Assembly (NCBI GenBank): GCA_019009955.1 | Contig: CM032229.1 | Span: forward strand, 192,734,501-192,798,500 | Source of the DNA: Riptortus pedestris | Taxonomy: Eukaryota; Arthropoda; Insecta; Hemiptera; Alydidae | Length of the DNA stretch: 64,000 bases | Direction of reading: 5' to 3' | Part shown: positions 47,487-59,162 of the stretch, one piece after another | How positions within the stretch are numbered: the stretch's first letter is position 1 | Layout of the letters: every line of letters starts with the position of its first letter | Made by a program: the position numbers and the translations under genes | The notes under the pieces: model-generated | Seen by the model: the letters and a program-made list of their open reading frames with translations, nothing else | The model's database searches: none | Told to the model about the DNA's origin: nothing

Positions 47487-48675
47487 ATGGACGTCGTCGG
47501 CGCCGCCGGTTTCGAGCCTCTCAAAAGGAGGACGAACGCCGCCGACGCTGACGGCTTTACTCAAGTCCAGGCCAAAAAAGGCAGGAAAAGCAAGAAATCC
47601 AGCACACTTAACGTACCGACACCCACCACGACATCAAACTCTTTCTCCCCTCTCACACAAAACAACAACAGTACAACTGACAGACAGACAAAAAAGGAAC
47701 CAACCCCTCCTCCCATAATACTCCCTCGGTCAGTATACGAGGCTTCCGAAGTATCGGCACATCTCAGGCGGAATAACATCACCACCTTTTGCATACAGCC
47801 TACGAGATACGAGCTTCGTATACTGTCCGAAAACACCCCCACCTACAACGCAATCCTATCCCTTTTCTCGCCAGCCCACAAACTCCGTCCTCCACCACAC
47901 TTTTGCGCCCAGGGGCACCAAGAGGAATAAGAAATTCCTCATTTTGGGCCTGGAAAAGGAGCACCCAATTCCAGAGATACAAGAGGCACTTAAACATCCC
48001 AAATTAATAAGTGTCATGCGCATGCGCCGTACGGCTGCCGACGGGACCAAGACGGACATTGAGCCCGTCTTGGCCACGTTTCAGCCAGACTATGACAGCA
48101 AACACTTGAGGGGCATTAAAGCCATCAATAATATCTTGATAAGGGTGAGGGAATATAAACCCACCCAAGATATCCCACAGTGCCATGCCTGTCAAAGGTT
48201 TGGGCACACGAAGACATATTGTCGACTGCCCCTCAAGTGTGTGCGTTGCGCACAAGAACACTCAGTTGCCGACTGCAATAGGCAGGAAAACACTCTGAGG
48301 TGCGCCAATTGCGGCGAAAAACACCCCGCCTCCTTCAGAAAGTGCCCAGCCAGGCTCGAATTGCTCGAGAGGCTTCACGCCAAGAAGAGTGCCCCTGAGC
48401 CCACCTACATCCCCGCTCCAGCCCCTACCCACAACGCCTGGACTGCTCGTCAGGCCCCCACCTCTACCCTCTTCCAACCCCAACAACCTTCCCCACCCAT
48501 TACCCACACCACACCCCCCTCTGCCTGCTTCGCCCCGGAACCGGCACCAGCTTTCAACCAGCAGATGGCCTACTACAACCCCCCATGGCTGGACAACATG
48601 AGGGAAATGATAAACAACCTTCTCACCACCGTCACCGCACTCGTCCAGACTCTCAAGGAATCCATGGCCAAATAA
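47487..48675 (+). pseudogene. LINE ORF1 (gag-like), one frameshift
   Basis: ATG at 47487. The first frame runs to 47930 with a basic low-complexity start (KKGRKSKKSS) and a fold containing VYEASEVSAHLRRNNITTFC. A shift at about 47865-47905 moves the reading to the frame of KRNKKFLILGLEKEHPIPE. Three zinc knuckles follow: CHACQRFGHTKTYC, CVRCAQEHSVADC and CANCGEKHPASFRKC, typical of Jockey-group ORF1 proteins, which coat the element RNA. A Pro-rich tail and a short amphipathic end (NNLLTTVTALVQTL) follow. It ends TAA at 48673-48675, overlapping the ORF2 ATG. Confidence 0.87.
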
Positions 48676-48677
48676 TG
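48673..48677 (+). promoter_or_regulatory. TAATG stop-start overlap between ORF1 and ORF2
   Basis: ORF1 ends TAA (48673-48675) and ORF2 begins ATG (48675-48677), sharing one base. The same UAAUG arrangement is known to couple translation by termination-reinitiation in the silkworm LINE SART1. Use here is inferred. Confidence 0.7.
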
Positions 48678-50186
48678 GTCAGGCCCTACTCCATACTGAA
48701 TTTTAACACTTCTTCAGTCACCAAACGTTTGTCCGAGCTTGAAGCTCTCCTTCAGAAATATGACCCCTCGATAGCGGTGTTATGTGATACCCGCTTAACC
48801 CCTTCAAAACCTTTTACGGTGGTTGGCTATAACATCCTGAGGAACGACATCGATGGAAGAACTGATCGAGCCGGAGGCGTCGCCATCTTGATTCGACACG
48901 GCATACCATTTAAAGAAGTGGAGCCCGTCGCTCCCTCCATACCGTCGAAACAACATCTAATAACTGTGAAAGTACTTATAGCCAACCACACGTATACTAT
49001 CACCGGCCTGTATAGACGGCCTAGAGCCGAACCAGAATATTTTGCAGCCCTTCTAGGTCTAGCTCAGACAGAAAGAAATCATTTTGTCATAGGGGATCTG
49101 AACGCCAGACACACTTCCTGGAATAATAGTTCAATCAACCTCCCTGGTGAAGTAATAGCTCATTCTAGCTTCACCGTTATACATCCAAATTCACATACTT
49201 TCAAAACGCCATATAAGATGTCCACTTTGGACCTAATGCTCACCCGAGTCCCCCACATAGTGACTAAATGTCTCGCCTTGGACTTTATCACTAGTGATCA
49301 CCGACCAGTACTGTATGTGCTGCGAGGTCGCCCTCCCAAACCCACTTCTACCACCTACGCGTTTCATAAAGGTGACTGGAAACTATACAAGTCACTTATG
49401 TACGCAAATACGCCGGCGTTCACTACTATCAGTGACGCCCAAACCCTCGAAGAGAAGCTGGACGAGTACACAAACATCATCCTGGAAGCTGCAGATCAGG
49501 CGATCCCCAAGGTCTCCAGAAAACCACCAGGGCTCAAACCGCCTCCCCCTCATGTTCTACAGTTGATCAGGCAGAGGAACACCATCAAAAATACCTGGTA
49601 TCGCACTAGGAACCCCGCCCTACGTCCCGTCCTTAACAACCTCACTGCCCAAATCCGCACCCTTATGAGCCAGTGGAAGACGGCAGAGTGGCACGAAACC
49701 ATCAGACAGACACACGGTGACCACCGCAAGTTCTGGCGGTTGGTGAAGACCAGAATAACCAAAAGGCGAACTGTTCTTCTCCAAACCGGCAGAGGTGTGA
49801 TGAGTCCCGCAGACCAGGCCGAAATGCTAGCGGCACATATGGCCGCGGTAGATCGGTCAAGGTATCGTCAGACTGATGAGGCGCCTGGGACGGAGAGCAA
49901 TGATAATTTCATGTTCTCCTCCCCTAGGCAGCTCTCTGCCATCCTGCGCCGGACCAAGGGAGGAAAGTCCCCTGGAATGGACGGGGTGCAGTACGTGCTA
50001 CTCCGTCAGCTTCCACGGAAGGCTCTGTCCTACCTTAACCACCTCCTAAATTCCTGCCTCCGCCTACGTCACTTCCCCTCCATGTGGAAACACGCAATAG
50101 TCGTCCCCCTCCTAAAACCATCCAAAAATGGAACCTCTCCTGACCACTACCGTCCCATCAGCCTCCTCCAACATATCTCCAAGATA

Positions 50187-51114
50187 TACTCGTAGACTTC
50201 CACGGTCCTGGTCATTAATACTATTAAGGTCTTCGGGTCTTGAACGTGTCTTCATATTGGTTGCCAACGTTTCGCTAGACATGCTGCTAGCTTCCTCAGG
50301 GCTATCTCTGAGACTGAAGAGTTGTTAGTTCATCTCTGGTATATATTTGAGTCTTATCCGGTTTCCTTGGGCGGAGTCTTCCCTTCCAGGTGTCTACGGA
50401 TACTTGGTCCGGTGGTCGTTCATCGCCTATACCGTCGTTTTCGTTTCTTTTTGGAGGTCTCTGTGGAATTACCGGCTTCCAGAGTTTGCTGAGTTTGTAT
50501 CCATCCTCTCTATTGAAGTTGTTAGGGCATTTCGCTATTTCTATAGCTTCTCGAACCAGTCTTTCTTGGTAACGGTCAACCTTTGCCAGTACCTTGACTT
50601 CATCGAATTTAATGTTGTGTTTGGTTTCCCAGAAATGTTCCGCTATGGCTGATTCTTCTGTCCGAAACTTTTTTAAACTCTTGATGTGCTCGGCGACCCT
50701 GGTGTTTATCAATCTGCCGGTCTGGCCAATGTATTCTGAGCCGCAGGAACATGGTATGCTGTATATCCCCGGGATTTTTGTGTGGAGTTTATCTTTGCAG
50801 CTGGGTAATATCTGAGCTATTTTCCTATCAGTGCCAAATGCTGTTTCTATGCCTTGCTTCTTGAGTATCCTAGAGATCTTCTCGGTCGTACCTTTAACAA
50901 AAGGTATTACGGCTGTTTTCCGGATTTCCTCTTCAATTGTTCTTGTCTTCTTTTCTTTTTTCTTTTTGAATTGATTTCTTATTTCCTCTTTTCCGTAGCC
51001 ATTCTTTAGCAGAGCAGTCATCAAGTGTCCCTGAGGAAGCTAGCAGCATGTCTAGCGAAACGTTGGCAACCAATATGAAGACACGGTCAAGACCCGAAGA
51101 CCTCAATAGTATTA
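50187..51114 (-). mobile_element. Penelope-like insertion with inverted terminal arms
   Basis: ATATCTCCAAGATA flanks both sides (50173-50186 and 51115-51128), a 14-bp target duplication. Arms 50214-50301 and 51029-51116 are inverted copies with about two mismatches over 88 bp. Each arm on its sense strand has CTGAGGA, the stem GCTAG/CTAGC, and GAAAC. A GIY-YIG ORF lies between them on the minus strand. Confidence 0.85.
50302..51024 (-). CDS. Penelope-like GIY-YIG endonuclease region, RT part missing
   Basis: A 240-codon open frame. The N-terminal third is a Lys/Glu-rich linker (residues about 15-35), then VKGTTEKISRILKKQGIETA, the linker after the RT in these elements. The nuclease is at about 94-180: GIYSIPCSCGSEYIGQTGR with GIY and YIG, the Arg-containing helix RVAEHIK, and AIAEHFWETKHNIKF with the conserved His region. 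The tail is basic and Pro-rich. The RT is absent, so this is a 5'-truncated copy whose remaining frame is undamaged. It cannot move alone. Confidence 0.85.
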   Translation of the reverse strand: MMTALLKNGYGKEEIRNQFKKKKEKKTRTIEEEIRKTAVIPFVKGTTEKISRILKKQGIETAFGTDRKIAQILPSCKDKLHTKIPGIYSIPCSCGSEYIGQTGRLINTRVAEHIKSLKKFRTEESAIAEHFWETKHNIKFDEVKVLAKVDRYQERLVREAIEIAKCPNNFNREDGYKLSKLWKPVIPQRPPKRNENDGIGDERPPDQVSVDTWKGRLRPRKPDKTQIYTRDELTTLQSQR

Positions 51115-52731
51115 ATATCTCCAAGATACTGGAACGTATAATCCTCCGGTATCTTGTAGATTTCTGTGAGGAGAAATCCCTCATTCCCCACGAGCAGTCC
51201 GGTTTCCGTCCTCAACACAGTTCCCTCCATCCTTTGGCCCGTATATACGCTAACACTGCCAACAACCTTCGCAGGAACGTCGTTACAGCGATGATTTCAA
51301 TCGACTGCACTCAGGCTTTTGACTCTGTCGACCGTGCCGAACTCCTTAACACCCTCACTGGGCATGGCTGCCCCGTGACAACTCCTAGCCATGCTCCGCT
51401 CCTTCCTCGACGGCCGAACTTTCCAAGTGAGAGTCGGCGAATCCCTCTCCTCATCCCGTCCTCTCCGAGTAGGGGTACCTCAGGGTTCCCCGCTCTCTCC
51501 TACCCTCTTCACGGCATATACCGCAAAGGTAGTCAGTCGACAGTTTCCAAATACTGAGGTGGCCGCATACGCGGATGATGTTGCCATTGTTAGCACCTCC
51601 CTCAACCCATCCCGCGCTCTATCCCTGGCAGAATCGGCCTGCCAGGCGATATCCGACGACCTACGCGCAATAAACATCCATGTGAACCCTAGGAAGACAG
51701 ATGCCCTAGTGTTCTCATATCACAAACGTACCCCGGTTCCTGACACTTTCAGACTGGACAACACTGACCTTCCCGTGTCCCGATCCATAACCTACCTTGG
51801 AATTAGACTGGACAGACATCTGACTTTCTCCACTCATGTACGAAAACGGATACAGACCCTAAGAACCAAATTCACCTCCCTTAACCACCTTCTCCTCTCC
51901 CCGGTCCTAAGCCTCCGCCTCAAATTATTAATCCTGAAAGGCGTCATCCAGCCCGCTCTCCTATATGGCTCCCCCGTCCTACGCTACCTCACCAAATCCT
52001 CCCTCGAACACCTCCAACAGTTCCAAAACGGCTTAGTCCGGAAAATAGTCCGACACACATCCCTTCAACGTTCCACCAACCACACAATCCACGAATCCCT
52101 CTCCCTTGAACCCATATCCCAAACCATCTCCCGCAGACACATCAAGTTCTTCGACTCCCTACACTACATAGATAACCCCTTATACCGATCCATACCCCCT
52201 CCTCAGCAGCCGGTGAGATGGCGGCAGGTTGGTCTCGATGAGCCCCTAGTCGATCTCACCCGCTGCTGACGCCAACCCACATAGTGCCCGAGGTCAGGCC
52301 AGTAATTAACAAACAGGGCTAACCCCCAAAATCCACATTCTAATGTAGCCCTGTAGTTTTAGTTAGGTTAGTTTTTAGTTTTTAGTTCCTTAGCATAGTT
52401 TAGGTTAGTAGATATTTTGGGCGCCCCTTACCCCCTTACGGCTTCTTAGGTTTATTTACTTGGGCGCAGCGGCCCGCTTTTCTCCTTTTCTTCTTATCTC
52501 CTCTCCTACTATCCCTATCCCTTCTTCTTTCGTTTTCTTCCTATCCCTTTACAACCCACCCGGTATCACCAGCTACCGGGTCACCTACCCTTATCTAGTT
52601 CCATTACACCCCTACAACATTACCACCTCCCTTATAATGGAACATAAGTTCAGCAGAAGGGGAACTATCATTCTCACCCCCGGTAGGTCACACTACCTTA
52701 TCACCAACCAAACAATTCTGCTGGGTCTCAG

Positions 52732-52734
<3 letters not shown>

Positions 52735-52770
<36 letters not shown>
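52735..52770 (+). repeat. LINE poly(A) tail
   Basis: An uninterrupted run of about 36 A directly before the second copy of the target duplication. Its length suggests a fairly recent insertion. Confidence 0.95.
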
Positions 52771-52773
<3 letters not shown>

Positions 52774-53081
52774 TGGGCTTTGTGCAAATAAGCACATGCC
52801 AAAAGTTGTTTATTTTGTTATTTAGAGACATTTTCTCAACAATTCTTTTTAATATGAACTACCAGGTACCTCACCGGGAAAAAATAATTCAAAAGTATGT
52901 TAATATTTTGTCCTTAATAATTCAAATCTATGCATAATGCATAGGAAACGGGAAATATGACAATATGAAGGACAGTGAAGTCTTACATAAAAAAATAATT
53001 TTATTATTAACAAATCCAAAGAAACGACGGGTGTTAATCGTAATCACTGGGACGGGTAAATGTCAAAATATTGTGCAAAGT

Positions 53082-54588
53082 AAAGCCTTGCCAAAAAAAT
53101 ACCACCACCATTCAGGCTCAAATTAATTCCCGAGCGAAGCCGGGTATCTGAGCTAGTATATATATAAAATTGTAACCTCTGTCTGTACATTGATTTTTTT
53201 CGCGAAATTCCACGATAACTTTTCGTTTCACATGTCATAGACACCATAACTGCATTTTGTTTCTTTGGTGTCTGTTTGTTTGTTTGTTTATTTGTTTGTT
53301 ACCTTTTCACGCATAAACGGCTGAACCGAATTTTTTGAAACTTGGTATTTATATTACAACTCGCCCAACTAAGACTTTAGGCTATATTAATATTCTCTAA
53401 GACAAACAGGAGTGGGGGTTATAAGGGAAGCCTGAAATAAAAATTCGCTATTGCATTGTAAATTTGTTTTTCGACAAACATGCACATAACAAAAGTGGTT
53501 TACTTTGTTATTTAGATTAAATTTTGTTTTATACATTTCTCCAGGAACAATTTGTGGAGCAAGTAATTTGCGTAAAAACATTGATATGCTCAACAATTCA
53601 TTCCAATTTGAACTATGAGGTACCTCACTTGGAAAAATTAATTCAAATCTATGTTAATATTTTGTCCTTAATAACTGAAATCTATGCATAATGCACAGGA
53701 AACGGGAAATATGACAATTTGCAGGACAGTGAAGTCTTACATAAAAAATTAATTGTATTAATAACAAATGCCAACAACGGGTATTAACCCTAAACACCGG
53801 GACGGGTAAATGTCAAAATATTTTGCAAAGTAAAGCCTTGCCAAAAAAATACCACCACCATTCAGGCTCAAATTAATTCCCGAGCGAAGCCGGGTATCTG
53901 AGCTAGTATATATATAAAATTGTAACCTCTGTCTGTACATTGATTTTTTTCGCGAAATTCCACGATAACTTTTCGTTTCACATGTCATAGACACCATAAC
54001 TGCATTTTGTTTCTTTGGTGTCTGTTTGTTTGTTTGTTTATTTGTTTGTTACCTTTTCACGCATAAACGGCTGAACCGAATTTTTTGAAACTTGGTATTT
54101 ATATTACAACTCGCCCAACTAAGACTTTAGGCTATATTAATATTCTCTAAGACAAACAGGAGTGGGGGTTATAAGGGAAGCCTGAAATAAAAATTCGCTA
54201 TTGCATTGTAAATTTGTTTTTCGACAAACATGCACATAACAAAAGTGGTTTACTTTGTTATTTAGATTAAATTTTGTTTTATACATTTCTCCAGGAACAA
54301 TTTGTGGAGCAAGTAATTTGCGTAAAAACATTGATATGCTCAACAATTCATTCCAATTTGAACTATGAGGTACCTCACTTGGAAAAATTAATTCAAATCT
54401 ATGTTAATATTTTGTCCTTAATAACTGAAATCTATGCATAATGCACAGGAAACGGGAAATATGACAATTTGCAGGACAGTGAAGTCTTACATAAAAAATT
54501 AATTGTATTAATAACAAATGCCAACAACGGGTATTAACCCTAAACACCGGGACGGGTAAATGTCAAAATATTTTGCAAAGTAAAGCCT
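53082..54588 (+). repeat. Perfect tandem duplication of 750 bp containing Helitron copies
   Basis: 53082-53831 and 53832-54581 look identical at every position I compared, and homologous ORFs are offset by exactly 750. Each unit spans the Helitron 3' end (GAGCTAGT at 53157 and 53907), a short TATATA spacer, and the next Helitron start (53166 and 53916). After 54588 the second unit breaks off into TATATATACTCGTATATA. Confidence 0.85.
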
Positions 54589-56253
54589 TATATATATACT
54601 CGTATATAAAATTGTAACCTCTGTCTGTACATTGATTTTGTTCCAAAATTTCTACATACTTTTTCGTTTCACGTGTCATAGACACCATAACTGCAATTTG
54701 TTTCATTCGTGTATGATTGTTGGTTTGTTTCCTTTTCACGCATAAACGGCTGAACCGAATTTTATGTTTTATATTACTACTAGCCCAACTTAGACTTTAG
54801 GCTATGTTAATATTCTCTGAGACGAACAGGAGTGGGGGTCGTAAGGGAGGCCTGAAATTAAAAATAGCGATATTTCGGTAAATATGCACGTAACAAAGGT
54901 TATTTATTTTGTTATTTAGAGTAACTGTTGTTGTGTACACTTTGGTCATATACATATGTACAAATGAGTTAAATGCTAACTATAGCGGGAGACAACAATT
55001 TTATTTGGCACAAAAACTCAACCCAACTAAACAAAACTCGGTATGTGTATAAGCACTAACATGCCCATGATAAAATGCTGTACCAACATTTCTAGGGACT
55101 ACCAGGAGTGGGGGTTGTAAGGAAGGCCTGAAATTAAAAATACCTATATTTGGTTTCCTACTGGTTTTTCTGCAAATATGCTCATGACAAAAGTTGTTTA
55201 TTTAGTTATTGAGAGTAACTTTTGTTAAATTTACTTTTGTCGTGTACCGAAGTATAAGTGAGTTATACGCTAAAAACTATAGCGGGTCAACAATTTTATT
55301 TGGCACAAAAGACTCAACCGAACGTAAAACTGGGTATGTGAATTAGCATTAATTCTTCCATGATTATAAGCTATATAAAAATTTTTAGGTTCAAACGGGA
55401 GTAGGGGCTATAAGAGAAATCTGCTAATAAAAATTTACGTTTTTTCATTTTCTATTTGTTTTTCGGCAAACTTGCACATAACAAAAGTTGTTTACTTTAT
55501 TATTTAGAGTAACTTTTGTTGCATTTACTTTTGTCATAAAATTAAGTAAACAAGGGATATACGCTAAAACTATAGTGGAACTCATTAATTTTATTAGTAC
55601 TTATTTAAGTGCTTTTTTATAAATGCATATTATGACAAATGATGTTATATTTTAGTCTTATATGATAGTTCTAAATATGATTCAAATTTAGGGTAATATT
55701 ATCTTATTTCCTATACCTTGATGTTATTGAAACAAATATGTACTATCATAACAATTAAACTTAATGGTAATGTCATTATGACAAATGACAATATGCGTTT
55801 AAACTCGATATGATTGTTTAAAGTATTACTTAGTTGCAGGGAGGTCTACGATTTCTTCCCCTCACCTAGCTTTTTGAATATAAATGAAATAATTTTTAGG
55901 GTAACACTATTATTAAATTCCATCAGGTAGATAAATTATCAAAGTTATATTTTGAATCAATAATTTAAGGAGAAGAATGTTGATAATCTCATGCGGGAGC
56001 GGAAGGTGATGGGAGGCTAAAACATTTATTTATCTATTCAAAACATTATATCTCTTAACAAATGGAGACTGCTGGTATGGGAAAACCCAAAGGTACAGCA
56101 GGGACAGAGGTGGAAAAAAAAGGAAAAAAAAAAAAGAGGCTAAAACAGTTAACTGAGTTAACTTATTTCCTGTGAAATGCTGGCATTACTGGAAGTGATT
56201 TCCACTGAGCCCTACTATTACGAATATAATCTAATGTACAAAACTATGCTTAA

Positions 56254-57772
56254 CCCTTCACTGGTCGCTAAGGTTTTTGTAACACCACCAGGCGCTAGCC
56301 GTATTTTGGACGGCGTACATCTTTTGTTCTATTTCACTTACCAATTGACTCTTAATGATGAATTTACTTGCTGTAATTATAAGATTGTTCATTTATAGGT
56401 TAAAAAAAAAATAAATAAAAAAAAAAAAAAAAAAAACCCATTTGAAAATCATATATGAATTTATTTAAAATTCAAAAAATAAATTTGTTCAACATTTATA
56501 ATTAACTAAATCAATTTTGCACATATATATGGCTTATGCAAAAATATTTTGATATCCAACAAAGTATAATTATTTTTAACACGTTCGTCAACTTAAGTAA
56601 AAAAATTTTTTTAATGAATTCAAATGAGATGAAAAAAAAATCGAATTGGGAAACAAAATATGTGTTATTCTTATTACTAATCAAGTTTTTATGTGTCAAA
56701 ATACTATATTACTAATACATATATATAATGAGCAAATAATACATAAATATTACACAATATATTACGAACTGCCTTCGCTAACTCCTTCGATGGCATTCAA
56801 GCAATCTTCACATATTGTTTTGGAATGTTTCCCACACACAAACGCTGAACACTTTTCACATGTCTTTGTAGTGTTTGATTTTCTTGATTTGCATTGTTTA
56901 CACGCACCTCTTAGCCGCTTTTCCTTGGGAACTGCGCCTGAAGATGTAGCAGTCTCTTCGACATCTTCAATAGCTCTTTTCGGGTAACGAACACTTAGAA
57001 AAGCTTTCACGTCAATGGGAAGATTTTTTATCTCTGACCTGGCATACAATTGTTCCTTCATCAAATCTTGAGCTAGATTTTTGAGAAAGATACTTCTTCG
57101 ATCAGGAGCTCTTCTGTTGGTAATACTGAAGAAAACAATATCTGTGTATTGATCCCAGCTATATTCATGATATGATAAAAAATTACCATCGGCCATCTTC
57201 TCGTTACTCTTTTTACTGAGTAACCCGAGCACAACTTGTCGACCGTATCAACTCCTCCTTTAGTTGCATTGTAGTCCATGATTATTTCTGGTTTGTTGGT
57301 TTCTTTGTTGATTTCATCGTTATTGTGCATCGATGAAATCAAAACTACACATTTATTTTTTTTTGTTGTATAAGACACCATTGTCATATCATTTTGAAAG
57401 CCAAACTGACAACTTCCTACTGCTTTCGTTTTATTTGGCAAAAATTCTGGAGGGATAGCAGATTTATTTTTCCTCAGGGTGCCCAGGAATTTGGGAGAAA
57501 AAACTTCAATTCTTACTTACATTTTGATGACAATTTCAATTACACCACCAGGCGCTAGACGTATTACGGACGGCAGGACACAACTGTTCACTTCAATGTT
57601 CACTGTTGACTGTTCATGGAACGACTGAGATTCACTTTTACCCTTTTATTGTAGGGGATGAATAACAGGTAGAATAACTGTACCCCGTAAAGCCAACGGA
57701 AATTTCCATTTCCTAATAACAACCAAAACACCTGTTTGCCGTCCAACGGACGGCTTAGCGACCTGCGAAGGG
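56254..57772. mobile_element. piggyBac-type element (family 1)
   Basis: TTAA at 56250-56253 and 57773-57776. Terminal inverted repeats CCCTTCACTGGTCGCTAAG and CTTAGCGACCTGCGAAGGG have two mismatches. A subterminal ACCACCAGGCGCTAG direct repeat lies at both ends (56283 and 57544). At 1519 bp it can hold only part of a transposase. Confidence 0.92.
56762..57515 (-). pseudogene. piggyBac transposase, C-terminal part, frameshifted
   Basis: Minus strand: FLGTLRKNKSAIPPEFLPNK (before the listed start at 57441), KNKCVVLISSMHNND, then DYNATKGGVDTVDKLC with the third catalytic Asp, and RRWPMVIFYHIMNIAGINTQ. A frameshift at about 57115-57130 leads to NRRAPDRRSIFLKNLAQDL, and the Cys-rich domain CKQCKSRKSNTTKTCEKCSA...CGKHSKTICEDC follows near the end (57232-56762 frame). 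The first two catalytic Asp residues and the N-terminus are missing through internal deletion. Confidence 0.88.
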
Positions 57773-58091
57773 TTAAACTATATGTGCTCGGATCGATTTT
57801 TGACAGGAAATATGTTCATTATAGATGATATTTAATTGTAATAAATGCTATCCGTGACTATGGTGTGATGTATTCAAAAAGTAGAGAGGGATAGATTAGG
57901 AACACATTTTTATTTATTCTTCAAAACTAAAATTTCTATTCTACTACCCCCCAATAGATAACCTTTAGGATTGGCTATTTCGGAAAAACAATACGTCGTG
58001 GACGGAAGTGCAATAGTACACATAAAAGTCTTGCTATAATAACAATCAGTCAACAATGATTTCCCTGGCATCACCAGGTACCTTAGCTAGT

Positions 58092-58156
<65 letters not shown>

Positions 58157-58162
58157 ATATAT

Positions 58163-58233
58163 ACAAACAAACAAAATAAGCTGCCCTCTTTCTGAGGGTA
58201 CCTGTATGGTCAGCCTCAATTTCTGGTAATAAT

Positions 58234-58274
<41 letters not shown>

Positions 58275-58934
58275 TTTTTAAATTGTATACGAAAAGTTGG
58301 AATACATTGAATATTACAAATTAGGGGTTTTATATATGTATTTAATATTAGGGTCAGTGATTTTATTGGGATAAGTGAGCTACTTCTTGTATTTAGGAAA
58401 TCTGCTAAGTTCTAGCAGCCCTTGTGTAATGAACAATATAGATAACTTATATTATACTTATTTCTTTTACTTAAATATGCCCGTATTTGAAAAAATGATA
58501 TTGAATATTATTCAAAAATTAGACTAAATTTAAAAAAAAAAAGTTAGATAGAAATCAAACAAATATTTCAGCAATTTATATAATTTATCAAATTTCTACA
58601 TTTTCTTTTAGTTCTTTGGATTAAGTTAATTCTGTAAGGGTGAGCATTTTTAACACTGTTTATTAGTAAAACATATGTTTATTGATCCTTTGCTTTTAAA
58701 TAAATGTTGAGGTTATAAATTAAAATGTAAATTATTCAAAATCCTTAGTAGCAAGCCGACACAAATAGACATTTATACAGAGAAAGAGGAAAGTTTTACG
58801 TTAATGAATACAGAGATGTTTAATAATATCAAGTTTGCGGAGATCAATGTTGGTTATCAAGTCCCTTCTCCGTCTCTTTCTTCGCTAGAGAGGTTCCCTC
58901 GAAGGACTGGCGAAAAGAGTGAGTACTCCATTTG
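58163..58934. other. No supported gene; T-run and degenerate HINE 3' end
   Basis: A T-run at 58236-58268 and, at 58395-58435, GGAAATCTGCTAAGTTCTAG and CAGCCCTTGTGTAATGAAC, a decayed HINE terminus. Confidence 0.45.
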
Positions 58935-59160
58935 TATTATCATCATCATCAACTGCTGGCCAAGCCTTGTAGTTGTAACCATTGGCTCCTACCTCTTTTC
59001 ATATTTCTATACTCATCCAAATCCATAAGATGCTGCATGTCTGCAAAATAGGATTTTCTAGGCCTATCTCTTACACTATACCCAAGGACCTTACCTTCAA
59101 TATATTAGTGAGGAGGTTGTTGTGCTTTATCATATGCCCAAGAAGTTTCACTTTCTTTTT
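58935..59160 (-). pseudogene. LINE ORF2 C-terminal fragment
   Basis: Minus strand: KKKVKLLGHMIKHNNLLTNI followed by a broken GKVLG...DRPRKSYFADMQ, the LGHxxRH...GRPRxS signature at the C-terminus of RT proteins in several LINE clades. Frameshifts and a stop. Confidence 0.55.
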
Positions 59161-59162
59161 AG

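Larger units (their letters stand above)
48675..52269 (+). pseudogene. LINE ORF2: APE endonuclease and reverse transcriptase, interrupted
   Basis: I chose the ATG at 48675 because of the TAATG overlap. The endonuclease covers residues 1 to about 225: LCDTRL (the usual catalytic Glu is Asp, codon 48786-48788), GDLNARHTSWN, TLDLML and SDHRPVL. The RT follows: KSPGMDGVQY, HYRPISLL, then the Penelope insertion (50187-51114), EQSGFRPQHSS, SIDCTQAFDSVDR, a frameshift at about 51370-51395, GVPQGSPLSPTLF and the AYADD box. The C-terminus lacks RNase H and zinc knuckles and ends at 52269, which fits the Jockey clade. It nicks the target and copies the RNA in place. Not functional as it stands. Confidence 0.88.
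47122..52770 (+). mobile_element. Jockey-type LINE, near full length, with poly(A) and target duplication
   Basis: TATTGGGCTTT occurs immediately left (47111-47121) and right (52771-52781) of the element, a perfect 11-bp target duplication. It has a C-rich 5' leader (47122-47486), ORF1, ORF2, a pyrimidine-rich 3' UTR (52270-52734) and about 36 A at the end. Target-primed reverse transcription explains all of this. Two frameshifts and a 928-bp insertion make it inactive. Confidence 0.92.
46525..53157 (+). mobile_element. Helitron copy, array member 3, split by a LINE
   Basis: Starts nine bases after the CTAGT of member 2. It is interrupted at 47122-52770 by a LINE with a perfect 11-bp target duplication, and resumes at TATTGGGCTTTGTGC to end GAGCTAGT at 53157. 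Confidence 0.8.
54608..58091 (+). mobile_element. Longest Helitron copy, with a piggyBac insertion
   Basis: AAAATTGTAACCTCTGTCTG start at 54608; 3' end CCTGGCATCACCAGGTACCT followed by TAGCTAGT at 58091, with the hairpin CCTGG-CATCA-CCAGG. Interior sequence at 55600-56250 and 57775-58000 is also found in the minus copy at 30589-31687, confirming it as part of the element. PiggyBac splits it at 56254-57772. No Rep/helicase ORF seen. Confidence 0.7.
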
